A DNA stretch of 64,000 bases, from assembly GCF_003234365.2 (NCBI RefSeq), contig NZ_CP126260.1, positions 1,054,001 through 1,118,000 of the forward strand, read 5' to 3'. Origin of the DNA: Curtobacterium sp. MCJR17_020 (lineage in GTDB: Bacteria; Actinomycetota; Actinomycetes; Actinomycetales; Microbacteriaceae). Of the stretch, positions 42,416-49,341 are shown in pieces. Position 1 is the stretch's first letter; each line of letters opens with the position of its first letter. The notes below the pieces were generated by a model. That model ran no database searches and had not been told where the DNA came from. It saw only the letters and a program-made list of their open reading frames with translations. Made by a program: the position numbers and the translations under genes.

Positions 42416-43465
42416 CTACGGCCGCAGCAGCACCTTGATCGCCCGACGTTCGTCCATCGCCCGGTACGCCTCGGCGGCCTCGTCGAGCGGCAGTTCGAGG
42501 TCGAACACGCGGCCCGGGTCGATCGCACCGGACAGCACGTCGGGTAGCAGCTCCGGGATGTACTTCCGCGCCGGCGCCATCCCGCCCGCGATCGCGATGT
42601 TCGTGTCGAAGAGGTAGCGCGTCCCGATGGTCGGCACGCCGTGCGGGACCCCGACGAAGCCGAGGTTGCCGCCCGCGCGCACCGAGTGCAGCGCCTGGTC
42701 CATGCTCTCCTCGGTGCCCACGGCCTCCACCGCGCAGTCGGCCAGGTCGCCGCCGAGCAGCTCGCGGATCGCCGCGACACCCTCCTCGCCACGGGAAGCC
42801 ACGATGTCCGTCGCGCCGAACTCGCGTGCCAGCGCCTGGCGATCGGCGTGCCGGCTCATGGCGATGATGCGCTCGGCACCGAGTCGCTTCGACGCGAGCA
42901 CGGCGGACAGGCCGACCGCGCCGTCGCCGACCACCACGACCGTCTTGCCCGGACCGACCGCCGCCGACACCGCGGCGTGGTGCCCGGTGGAGAAGACGTC
43001 GGACAGGGTCAGCAGCGACGGCACGAGTGCCGGGTCGACGGGGCCGGGCACCGCCACCAGCGTCGCGGACGCGTCTGGGATGCGGACGTACTCGGCCTGC
43101 GCGCCGCCGACCGGGTCGCCGTACGCGTCCTTCCCGCCGAAGCCGGACAGGTGGTCGCAGCCGCTGGTCATCCCGTGGCGGCAGGCCTGGCAGGTGCCCT
43201 CGTTCATGGTGAAGGGGGAGATGACGAAGTCGCCCTCGTGCAGGTCGGTGACCGCGTCGCCGACGGCGACGACCTCGCCGACGAGTTCGTGCCCGATCGG
43301 CCGGGGCTCCTTCGTCTTCGTGATGCCGCGGTAGGGCCACAGGTCCGAGCCGCACACGCACGCCGCGACGACCTTGACGACGACGTCCGTCGGGGTGAGG
43401 ACCGAGGGGCGGTCGCGCTCCTCGACGCGGATGTCGTTCGGGGCGTGGATGATCGCTGCGCGCAC
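42416..43465 (-). CDS. zinc-dependent alcohol dehydrogenase family protein
   Basis: This 349-residue medium-chain dehydrogenase has catalytic zinc ligands in CVCGSDLWPY (Cys) and IGHELVGEV (His-Glu), a structural-zinc region with GTCQACRHGMTSGC, and the Rossmann loop VVVVGDGAVGLSAVLA. The substrate is unknown. The start is GTG at 43465, with GGAAGG twelve bases upstream. It is divergent from DUF3097; a TACTGT box on its strand overlaps the -10 box of that gene. Confidence 0.92.
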   Translation of the reverse strand: MRAAIIHAPNDIRVEERDRPSVLTPTDVVVKVVAACVCGSDLWPYRGITKTKEPRPIGHELVGEVVAVGDAVTDLHEGDFVISPFTMNEGTCQACRHGMTSGCDHLSGFGGKDAYGDPVGGAQAEYVRIPDASATLVAVPGPVDPALVPSLLTLSDVFSTGHHAAVSAAVGPGKTVVVVGDGAVGLSAVLASKRLGAERIIAMSRHADRQALAREFGATDIVASRGEEGVAAIRELLGGDLADCAVEAVGTEESMDQALHSVRAGGNLGFVGVPHGVPTIGTRYLFDTNIAIAGGMAPARKYIPELLPDVLSGAIDPGRVFDLELPLDEAAEAYRAMDERRAIKVLLRP

Positions 43466-43526
43466 GGGAGGCCTTCCGTCGAGATGGTGGGTGTCGGCGC
43501 GGTCGACGTCGTCCGGGCCGACGTCG

Positions 43527-43532
43527 ACAGTA
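43527..43532 (-). promoter_or_regulatory. candidate -10 box (TACTGT) of the dehydrogenase gene
   Basis: It reads TACTGT on the minus strand and shares its TA with the plus-strand box at 43531. It would give a leader of about 55 nt containing the GGAAGG ribosome site. Confidence 0.4.
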
Positions 43533-43536
43533 CCCT
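43531..43536 (+). promoter_or_regulatory. -10 box TACCCT, leaderless start of DUF3097 gene
   Basis: TACCCT, seven bases, then the GTG at 43544. Confidence 0.5.
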
Positions 43537-43543
43537 CGTGCGG

Positions 43544-44488
43544 GTGGACGACGACCGGTACGGCGGGGACGTGCTCTCGGGAGACTGGCGCTCCCGCGGG
43601 GTGAAGAAGGTGCGGCAGGTGCCGCTCGAACGCGACATGGTGCTCGAGGACCCGGACTCCGGGTGGGCCGGTGCCGTCGTCGGACTCGAGGCGGGCAACA
43701 TCGCGCTCGAGGACTGGAAGGGCCGCACCCGTTCCTTCCCCTTCACCGGGCAGTTCCTGCTCGAGGGCGAGCTCGTCACGCTGGGCCGCCCGCAGGCGCC
43801 GGTCGGCCGGTCTGCCGCAGCTGCTGCCGGCTCACCTGGTTCGCTGGGTTCCGTCCACACTGACTGGAGGCCCGGGGCAGCGCCCGCCGTGCGGCAGGCG
43901 TCCGACGGTGGTCGCCTCCGCACCGCGTCCGGATCGTTCGCGGTGGAGTCGCAGCGTGCCCGGGTGGCCCTGCCGAGCCGGATCATGGTCGAGGGCAAGC
44001 ACGACGCCGAGCTCGTCGAGAAGGTCTGGGGTGCCGACCTGCGCGTCGAGGGCGTCGTCGTCGAGGAGCTCTCCGGCGTCGACAACCTGGCCGACGTCCT
44101 CGACGAGTTCCAGCCGACCCGTGACCGTCGCGTCGGCGTGCTCGTCGACCACCTGGTGCCCGGGTCGAAGGAGTCCCGCTTCGCCGAGGCCGTGATGCGC
44201 GGCAAGTGGGGCGCACACGTGCTCGTGGTCGGGCACCCGTTCGTCGACGTCTGGCAGTCCGTGAAGCCCGCACGCGTCGGACTGCAGGCCTGGCCGACGA
44301 TCCCGCGGTCGATCGAGTGGAAGAAGGGGATCTGCCAGGCGCTCGGGTGGCCGAACGCCGAGCAGGCCGACATCGCCCGGGCGTGGCAGCGGATCCTCGG
44401 GCAGGTGCGCACCTTCGCCGACCTCGAGCCGCAGCTGCTCGGCCGCGTCGAGGAGCTCATCGACTTCGTGACGGAACCCAAGGCCTGA
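43544..44488 (+). CDS. DUF3097 family protein
   Basis: This 314-residue actinobacterial protein of unknown function matches DUF3097: DRYGGDVLSGDWR near the start, VPLERDMVLED, then the C-terminal block VEGKHDAELVEKVWGADLRVEGVVVEEL, which resembles a TOPRIM-like core with acidic residues in VGVLVDHLVPGSKES (inference). The start is set at GTG 43544: family members begin with D-R-Y-G, and a leaderless -10 box precedes it; ATG 43484 would add 20 unsupported residues. A linker at about 90-140 is Ala/Gly/Ser-rich and carries WRPG encoded by a GGAGGCCCGGGG palindrome fragment. Confidence 0.85.
   Translation: MDDDRYGGDVLSGDWRSRGVKKVRQVPLERDMVLEDPDSGWAGAVVGLEAGNIALEDWKGRTRSFPFTGQFLLEGELVTLGRPQAPVGRSAAAAAGSPGSLGSVHTDWRPGAAPAVRQASDGGRLRTASGSFAVESQRARVALPSRIMVEGKHDAELVEKVWGADLRVEGVVVEELSGVDNLADVLDEFQPTRDRRVGVLVDHLVPGSKESRFAEAVMRGKWGAHVLVVGHPFVDVWQSVKPARVGLQAWPTIPRSIEWKKGICQALGWPNAEQADIARAWQRILGQVRTFADLEPQLLGRVEELIDFVTEPKA
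43864..43877. repeat. TGGAGGCCCGGGG motif inside DUF3097 linker
   Basis: Palindrome-family fragment located in the variable linker between the two conserved halves of the protein. Confidence 0.5.
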
Positions 44489-44616
44489 GAACCCGGCCGA
44501 TTCCTCAACTGGCCCCGAGCGCCGGGGGTGATCCGTGCCTCCCCACCGGCTCGGCCGCCACGTCGCTCCGCAGGCTCCGCGACGCGTCGGTACCGGCGGT
44601 GTGGGCCCACCGTCCG

Positions 44617-44622
44617 TATCGT
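44617..44622 (+). promoter_or_regulatory. -10 box TATCGT, leaderless start of the 217-residue protein
   Basis: TATCGT, six bases, then the ATG at 44629. Confidence 0.5.
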
Positions 44623-44628
44623 TGGGGC

Positions 44629-45282
44629 ATGGACGGCATCGACGGACGCGTACGCAGCGCTGTCGACGTCTGGCTGCGCTGGTTGCCGCGCTGGCAGATC
44701 GGCACCGCCCGCCCGCGTACCCGCATCTGCCGGAAGTGCACCGGATCCCCGATCGCGAGTGCCGCCGGCTTCGGGCAGGACGTCCCGCACGCCGTCCAGC
44801 ACGCGCTCATCGGCCGGATCTCGACCATCGTCGAGGACGCCGTCGACGACTACACCGCCAAGAACCTGCCGCTGCTGCAGCGCGAGCTCGAGCGGGCCGC
44901 GGCGCGGAAGCGGCACGCCGGGTACCAGCCGGCGGAGGGGCTGTCGCCCGAGTTCCAGGGCCTCGACGTCGATCCCGAGCCCTCGCCGGGTTCGCCGTTC
45001 CTCTTCACGCTCGGGGAGCTGGCGGGGACGGGCGCGGGGGAGCAGACACCGCGGGAGCCCTTGTCCGACGAGGCGAAGGCGGCGCTCCGGCAGGAGATCG
45101 AGCTGTCCGACGAGTGCGCTCGCTCGACCGGGACGGCGGTGTGCCTGGCGCTCATCGACCACCGGCCGCGCATCGCCGAGGCGGTCGAGCGCCTCGTCGA
45201 GCCGCAGATCGAGGCGCTCGTGTCCGACATGTTCCGCGGGTTCGACGGTCCGGACGAGGGGCCGCGCTCGGGCTTGTTCTGA
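44629..45282 (+). CDS. conserved hypothetical protein, 217 residues
   Basis: I do not recognise a named family. The protein is soluble and mostly helical, with an N-terminal block VWLRWLPRWQIG and then PRTRICRKCTGSP, whose C-x2-C could bind metal. The middle part (about 75-110) is a Leu/Glu/Arg-rich likely coiled coil. A Pro/Gly/Glu-rich linker and an acidic helical end with two further cysteines follow. The ATG fits a leaderless transcript. It stands alone between DUF3097 and element B, convergent with the LacI gene. No function is proposed. Confidence 0.75.
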   Translation: MDGIDGRVRSAVDVWLRWLPRWQIGTARPRTRICRKCTGSPIASAAGFGQDVPHAVQHALIGRISTIVEDAVDDYTAKNLPLLQRELERAAARKRHAGYQPAEGLSPEFQGLDVDPEPSPGSPFLFTLGELAGTGAGEQTPREPLSDEAKAALRQEIELSDECARSTGTAVCLALIDHRPRIAEAVERLVEPQIEALVSDMFRGFDGPDEGPRSGLF

Positions 45283-45301
45283 CGCTGTGCGTCGTGCGTC
45301 T

Positions 45302-45364
45302 GGTGCGAGGTTCCGTCGTCCGTGCGAGGCGCAGCACCGTGCACCGAGTACGGAACCTCGCACC
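45302..45364. repeat. 63-nt inverted-repeat element, copy B
   Basis: It begins GGTGCGAGGTTCCGTC and ends GAGTACGGAACCTCGCACC, with an inner CGTGCGAGGCG. It lies between two convergent genes. Confidence 0.85.
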
Positions 45365-45377
45365 GTTCGCGCAGGCT

Positions 45378-45394
45378 CCTCGCACGGTGCGAGG
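45378..45394. repeat. 17-nt palindrome CCTCGCAC-G-GTGCGAGG, copy 1
   Basis: Perfect palindrome 13 bases after element B and 19 bases before the LacI stop. Further copies at 46924 and 47911. Confidence 0.8.
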
Positions 45395-45412
45395 TCGGCG
45401 AGGTCCGCGAAG

Positions 45413-46426
45413 TCAGCGGGGGAGCAGCGTGCGACCGGGCACGACGGTGCCCCGCAGTGAGCGGTGCTCGACGGCACGGGTCGGGTCGTCGATCCGGCCG
45501 ATGACGAGGTCGATCGCCTCGCGGCCGATCCGCTCGATCGGCTGCTCGAGTGTCGTGAACCCGATCCAGTCGCTCGCGAGGGGGTACACACCGTCGAACC
45601 CGGTGACCGACAGATCGTGCGGGACCCGGACACCACGGCGGGAGAGTGCCTCGCACACGTCGAGCATGAGCCGGTCCGTCGGGCACATCACCGCGGTCAC
45701 ATCCGATTCGTGCATCGCGTCGACCAGGTCGGCAGCGAGGTCGTCCGGTGGCCGCACGAAGCTGGCGTCGATGTCGATGACCCGGACACCACGCGCTCGG
45801 AGCCGTTCGACCATCGCCGTCGAGCGGGCGTGCTGTGTGATCGCGTTGTCGAGCGGGACGGTGAGCACCACGACCGCGCGGTGACCGGCATCGGCGACGG
45901 CGTCGGCGATCGTCGCGCCACCGTCCACCTCGTCGCAGTACACGCTGGACAATGCCGGGTGGAGTTCGGGCCGACCTGCGACCACGGTGGCGATGCGCGG
46001 GGCGAACTCAGCGATGTCGGCCGACGGCATCAGGCCGCTGCAGACCACGAGGCCGTCCACCCGCATCGACACGAGTGCGGCGAGCGCGGACTTCTCGTCC
46101 TCGACACGGCCGACACCCGTGGTGGTGACGACGCGGTAGCCGAGCTCCGATGCGCGGCGCTCCATCACGGCGTGCAGTGCGGTGTAGACCATCGACGACG
46201 CGTCGCGGACGAGCATGCCGATGGTGTGCGTCCGACCGCTGACGAGCCCGCGAGCCATGGCGTTGGCGACGTACCCGAGTTCGGCTGCTGCGCGTTCGAC
46301 GCGCTCACGGGTCTCGTCCGAGAACCGCCCCGTGCCCGAGAGGACCCGGCTCACCGCCGACTTCGAGACGCCCGCACGTGCGGCGACGTCGAGGATGGTC
46401 GGTTGGGAACCGCGGCTGCCGTTCAC
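45413..46426 (-). CDS. LacI family transcriptional regulator
   Basis: This 337-residue regulator has an N-terminal LacI HTH (TILDVAARAGVSKSAVSRVLSG), the hinge helix region near NAMARGL, and a periplasmic-binding-protein-like effector domain with TIGMLVRDASSMVY and SVTGFDGVYPLASDWIGFTTLEQP. The GTG at 46426 overlaps the DUF3054 stop (GTGA), so it is translated with that membrane protein. A LacI-type palindrome, GGGAACGTTCCC, lies upstream of the importer operon at 48184, a plausible target 1.7 kb away. The effector is unknown. Confidence 0.92.
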   Translation of the reverse strand: MNGSRGSQPTILDVAARAGVSKSAVSRVLSGTGRFSDETRERVERAAAELGYVANAMARGLVSGRTHTIGMLVRDASSMVYTALHAVMERRASELGYRVVTTTGVGRVEDEKSALAALVSMRVDGLVVCSGLMPSADIAEFAPRIATVVAGRPELHPALSSVYCDEVDGGATIADAVADAGHRAVVVLTVPLDNAITQHARSTAMVERLRARGVRVIDIDASFVRPPDDLAADLVDAMHESDVTAVMCPTDRLMLDVCEALSRRGVRVPHDLSVTGFDGVYPLASDWIGFTTLEQPIERIGREAIDLVIGRIDDPTRAVEHRSLRGTVVPGRTLLPR

Positions 46427-46845
46427 GCGTCCGACGCTGCAGCGTCCTGCCGGGAACGGGAGCCGGCGAAGCGGAGCACACCGCGGGCGATCGCGCGCCA
46501 GCCGAGCAGGAACACCCCGAGCACGATCGTCGCGACGATGACGAACGAGATCGGCAGCGGATTGCCGTCGACGTCGCCCTGGCCGGTGGCGACACGGATC
46601 GCCAGACCGACGAAGACCGTGAGGATCCAGACCACGACGCCGGTCGGCCAGAAGCGCAGCGGCCGGGCCCAAGCTCCGCTCGTCACGTACCCGATCGCCC
46701 AGCCCGCCAGGAACGGGTACGCGGTGATCCAGAGTGCCAGCGCCGTGTTGGCTTCACCGTGCGACGAACGCCCGATGAGTGCGAAGACGACGATGAGCAC
46801 GACGTCGATGACCGCTGCGAGCCAACCCCAGGTGCGTGTGTTCAC
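46423..46845 (-). CDS. DUF3054 membrane protein
   Basis: This 140-residue protein has four membrane helices and belongs to DUF3054: an N-terminal DVVLIVVFALIGRSSHGE block, then LAGWAIGYVTSGAW and TGVVVWILTVFVGLAIR. Function is unknown. The start is GTG at 46845; a weak ATAAAT-like box lies about 22 bases upstream on the minus strand (46868-46875). It overlaps the LacI gene by four bases and is probably its operon partner. Confidence 0.85.
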   Translation of the reverse strand: MNTRTWGWLAAVIDVVLIVVFALIGRSSHGEANTALALWITAYPFLAGWAIGYVTSGAWARPLRFWPTGVVVWILTVFVGLAIRVATGQGDVDGNPLPISFVIVATIVLGVFLLGWRAIARGVLRFAGSRSRQDAAASDA

Positions 46846-46923
46846 CCGGACAGTCTCGCAGCTGTTGATTTATCCCCTCGCGACTGTGGACGGGCGCGGC
46901 TGTCCACAGTTTGATCCCGCGGT

Positions 46924-46940
46924 CCTCGCACCGTGCGAGG
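46924..46940. repeat. 17-nt palindrome CCTCGCAC-C-GTGCGAGG, copy 2
   Basis: Perfect palindrome 19 bases before the start of the AbiEi/DUF559 gene; the matching copy 3 directly follows its stop codon. Confidence 0.8.
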
Positions 46941-46959
46941 CAACGGCCACCATCCGTGC

Positions 46960-47910
46960 ATGGCTGCTCCTCAACGTTTCCCCGCCGTCCCCGACTGCAA
47001 GGTCCTCGTCGCGCACGAGTCACGGCCGGACGAGGCTGCGGCGATCCGCGTCCGAGCGCGAGCCGGGGAACTGGTCCGCATCGCGCACGGCCGGTACGCC
47101 GACGCCGAGCGGTGGAAGGGCCTCCGACCCGAGCAGCGGCACCACGTGCTCGTGCGATCGCTCGTCGACAGGATCCGACCGCGCTTCGTCGTGTCGCACC
47201 TTTCGGCGGCGGCGGTCATCGGCGTGCCGCACGTGGGCCGTTGGCCGGAGCGAGTCCACCTGATGAGACCTGGGCAGGATGCGCGGACGACCAACGCGAC
47301 GTTCATCGTGCACGCCGACTTCGACCCGTCGATGGCGGGTACGTGGCGGTTCCGCGCGGACGACTTGACCCTGACGGACTTCGACCGGACCGCGGTGGAC
47401 CTCGCCATGACGTTGCCGATGGCCGAGGCAGTGGTCGCCCTCGACCGACTCCTCGCCCTCGGCGCTGACCGCGACGCCGTCCTGGACGGGGTCGCGCGGC
47501 GGGGACGGAAGGGCCGGCGCCGTGCCGCGCAGTCCGTCGGTTTCGCGGACGCTGCCGCCGACTCGGTCGGGGAATCCCTGGTCCGGGTCCGTCTGGACGA
47601 GTACGGCGCACCCACCCCGGTGCTGCAACGACGCTTCACCACGTTCGGCGAGCCGGACATCGTCGTGGACTTCTGGCTGCCGGACCACGGCGTGGTGATC
47701 GAGTTCGACGGTGAGGTGAAGTACCGCGATCCGCGCCTGCGCGGAGGTCGGACGGCTGAGGACGTCGTGATCGCGGAGAAGCACCGCGAGGACCGGTTGC
47801 GGTCGTTCCCCGAGGTGCGCGGTGTGATCCGGTACGGCTGGAAGGACGTGTGGGACGAGTCCGCGTTCCGCGCGAAGCTCCGGAACGCGCGGGTGCCGAT
47901 GTCGCGGTGA
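46960..47910 (+). CDS. AbiEi-like / DUF559 endonuclease-fold protein
   Basis: The N-terminal third of this 316-residue protein (about 1-100) resembles the winged-helix and following domain of type IV AbiEi antitoxin-like proteins (ELVRIAHGRYAD, VSHLSAAAVIGVP). The C-terminal part is DUF559-like, a Vsr/PD-(D/E)xK fold: PDIVVDFWLPDHGVVIEFDGEVKY with D, E and K in catalytic spacing, and VIAEKHREDRLR. No AbiEii toxin or methyltransferase is adjacent, so this is neither a complete toxin-antitoxin pair nor a restriction system. The ATG at 46960 is the likely start; a GTG at 46933 inside the flanking palindrome is possible. The gene is bracketed by identical 17-nt palindromes. Confidence 0.8.
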   Translation: MAAPQRFPAVPDCKVLVAHESRPDEAAAIRVRARAGELVRIAHGRYADAERWKGLRPEQRHHVLVRSLVDRIRPRFVVSHLSAAAVIGVPHVGRWPERVHLMRPGQDARTTNATFIVHADFDPSMAGTWRFRADDLTLTDFDRTAVDLAMTLPMAEAVVALDRLLALGADRDAVLDGVARRGRKGRRRAAQSVGFADAAADSVGESLVRVRLDEYGAPTPVLQRRFTTFGEPDIVVDFWLPDHGVVIEFDGEVKYRDPRLRGGRTAEDVVIAEKHREDRLRSFPEVRGVIRYGWKDVWDESAFRAKLRNARVPMSR

Positions 47911-47927
47911 CCTCGCACGGTGCGAGG
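47911..47927. repeat. 17-nt palindrome CCTCGCAC-G-GTGCGAGG, copy 3
   Basis: It starts at the base after the stop codon of the AbiEi/DUF559 gene, 12 bases before element C. Confidence 0.8.
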
Positions 47928-47939
47928 GCCGGCGCGAAC

Positions 47940-48002
47940 GGTGCGAGGTTCCGTCTTCGGTGCGGGGGCGTGCGACGGGCACGGAGTACGGAACCTCGCA
48001 CC
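47940..48002. repeat. 63-nt inverted-repeat element, copy C
   Basis: It begins GGTGCGAGGTTCCGTC and ends GAGTACGGAACCTCGCACC. It follows the AbiEi/DUF559 gene and may terminate it before the importer operon. Confidence 0.85.
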
Positions 48003-48097
48003 AGAGCGAAGCGCGGCCGAGCACCCCGGAGTTCACCCGTCGGCGACGCCCGCGGCACCCGGCGTTCACCCGGCAGCGCCACACTCGAGCTCGGCGC

Positions 48098-48109
48098 GGG
48101 AACGTTCCC
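48098..48109. promoter_or_regulatory. LacI-type operator palindrome upstream of the importer operon
   Basis: GGGAACGTTCCC is a perfect palindrome centred on CG, 74 bases before the binding-protein start. It has the layout of known actinobacterial LacI-family boxes (CebR recognises TGGGAGCGCTCCCA). A LacI gene lies nearby. Confidence 0.6.
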
Positions 48110-48118
48110 ACACGACCC

Positions 48119-48163
48119 GCACGACCCCACCCCGCACGACCCCACCCCGCACGACCCCACCCC
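48119..48163 (+). repeat. three tandem 15-nt repeats in the importer leader
   Basis: Three exact copies of GCACGACCCCACCCC lie head to tail and end 20 bases before the start codon, just ahead of the AGGGAG ribosome site. Confidence 0.9.
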
Positions 48164-48183
48164 ACGGAACAGGGAGAACCCAC

Positions 48184-49341
48184 GTGAAGACCCGAGTCCT
48201 CGCCGGCCTCGCCATCGCGGCGGCCGCGACCGTCGCACTGTCCGGCTGCGTCCAGAGCGCCAACGCCTCGAACGCCGCAGACACGAGCGGTGGCACCACG
48301 AACCTCACGGTGTTCATCAGCGGCGACACGAACGTCCAGGACCTCTGGGACAAGTCGCTCATCCCCGCCTTCGAGAAGGCGCACCCGAAGATCCACGTGA
48401 CCACGAGCATCGACCTCCACGGCGAGCACGATGCGCAGACCCAGGCGAACCTGGCCACCGCGGTCAAGGCCGGCAAGTCCGTCGCGTACGACCTGGTCGA
48501 CGCCGGCTTCGTCTCCACCGCCGGCAAGGCCGGGCTCCTCAGCACGGTCAGCGACAGCACGATCCCGAACCTGAAGGACGTCCCCGAGGCCACGAAGCAG
48601 CAGGGTGGCGACAGTGCGATCCCGTACCGCGCCTCGAGCGTCCTGCTCGCGTACGACTCGAGCAAGGTGACGGACCCGCCGGAGACCCTCGACGACCTCC
48701 TCGCCTGGATCAAAGCCAACCCGGGCCAGTTCGCCTACAACTCCCCGTCGTCCGGCGGCTCCGGCGGCTCGTTCGTCGCCACGGTGCTCGCGAAGTACCT
48801 GACCGCGGATGAGCAGGAGACCATGCAGACGACGTACGACAAGTCGCTCGAGTCGAAGTGGGACAAGGGCTTCGCAGCGCTCAAGGACCTCGGCCCCTCG
48901 ACGTACCAGAAGGGCGTCTACCCGAACGGCAACGACCAGGTCGTGCAGCTGCTCGGCAGCGGCCAGATCGCGATGGCGCCGGTGTGGAGCGACCAGTTCA
49001 TCACCTCGCAGAAGACCGGCGTGATCCCGAAGACCGTCAAGGCGATCCAGATCACCGACCCGTCGTTCACCGGCAGCGCGAGCTTCCTCGGCCTCCCGAA
49101 GACCGAGCCGAAGGCCAAGAAGGCCGCAGCCGAGCAGCTCGCCGACTTCGTCCTGAGTTCGAAGGGGCAGCAGCTCGTCGCGAGCGCCGTCTCCGGCTAC
49201 CCGGTCATCCCGCTCGACAGCCTGCCGGCGTCGGTCGCGGAGCAGTTCGCCGACGCGAACCCCTCGCAGCTGCGCCTCGGGTTCCAGAGCGACTTCGCCG
49301 CCGACATGAACGCGGCGTGGGACGCGAAGGTCCCGCAGTGA
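48184..49341 (+). CDS. extracellular solute-binding lipoprotein of ABC importer
   Basis: This 385-residue protein has a lipoprotein signal peptide (lipobox ALSGC, C22) and a type II binding-protein fold of the Fe3+/polyamine/aminoethylphosphonate class: LTVFISGDTNVQDLWDKSLIPAFEKAHP, YDLVDAGFVS, IPYRASSVLLAYDS and GQIAMAPVWSDQ. The start is GTG at 48184 with AGGGAG upstream. It leads a five-gene chain with overlapping start and stop codons that ends in a GDPD-IMPase fusion, which suggests an organophosphate ligand (inference); iron or polyamine cannot be excluded from this sequence alone. Confidence 0.88.
   Translation: MKTRVLAGLAIAAAATVALSGCVQSANASNAADTSGGTTNLTVFISGDTNVQDLWDKSLIPAFEKAHPKIHVTTSIDLHGEHDAQTQANLATAVKAGKSVAYDLVDAGFVSTAGKAGLLSTVSDSTIPNLKDVPEATKQQGGDSAIPYRASSVLLAYDSSKVTDPPETLDDLLAWIKANPGQFAYNSPSSGGSGGSFVATVLAKYLTADEQETMQTTYDKSLESKWDKGFAALKDLGPSTYQKGVYPNGNDQVVQLLGSGQIAMAPVWSDQFITSQKTGVIPKTVKAIQITDPSFTGSASFLGLPKTEPKAKKAAAEQLADFVLSSKGQQLVASAVSGYPVIPLDSLPASVAEQFADANPSQLRLGFQSDFAADMNAAWDAKVPQ

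Noticed and set aside
43484..43543. A longer DUF3097 protein from ATG 43484.
   Set aside because: The extra 20 residues match no family member, and the GTG at 43544 has a leaderless promoter box and the conserved N-terminus.
46960..47910. A complete AbiE toxin-antitoxin or restriction-modification system.
   Set aside because: No AbiEii-type nucleotidyltransferase and no methyltransferase adjoins the gene; only one protein with mixed domains is present.
45302..48002. An insertion sequence, because of the repeated palindromes around the LacI/DUF559 region.
   Set aside because: No transposase or remnant is encoded between them, and no target-site duplication is visible; a REP-like element fits better.
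48119..48163. A CRISPR array.
   Set aside because: The three 15-nt units are contiguous, with no spacers, and no cas gene is near. No other repeat-spacer pattern was seen in the window.
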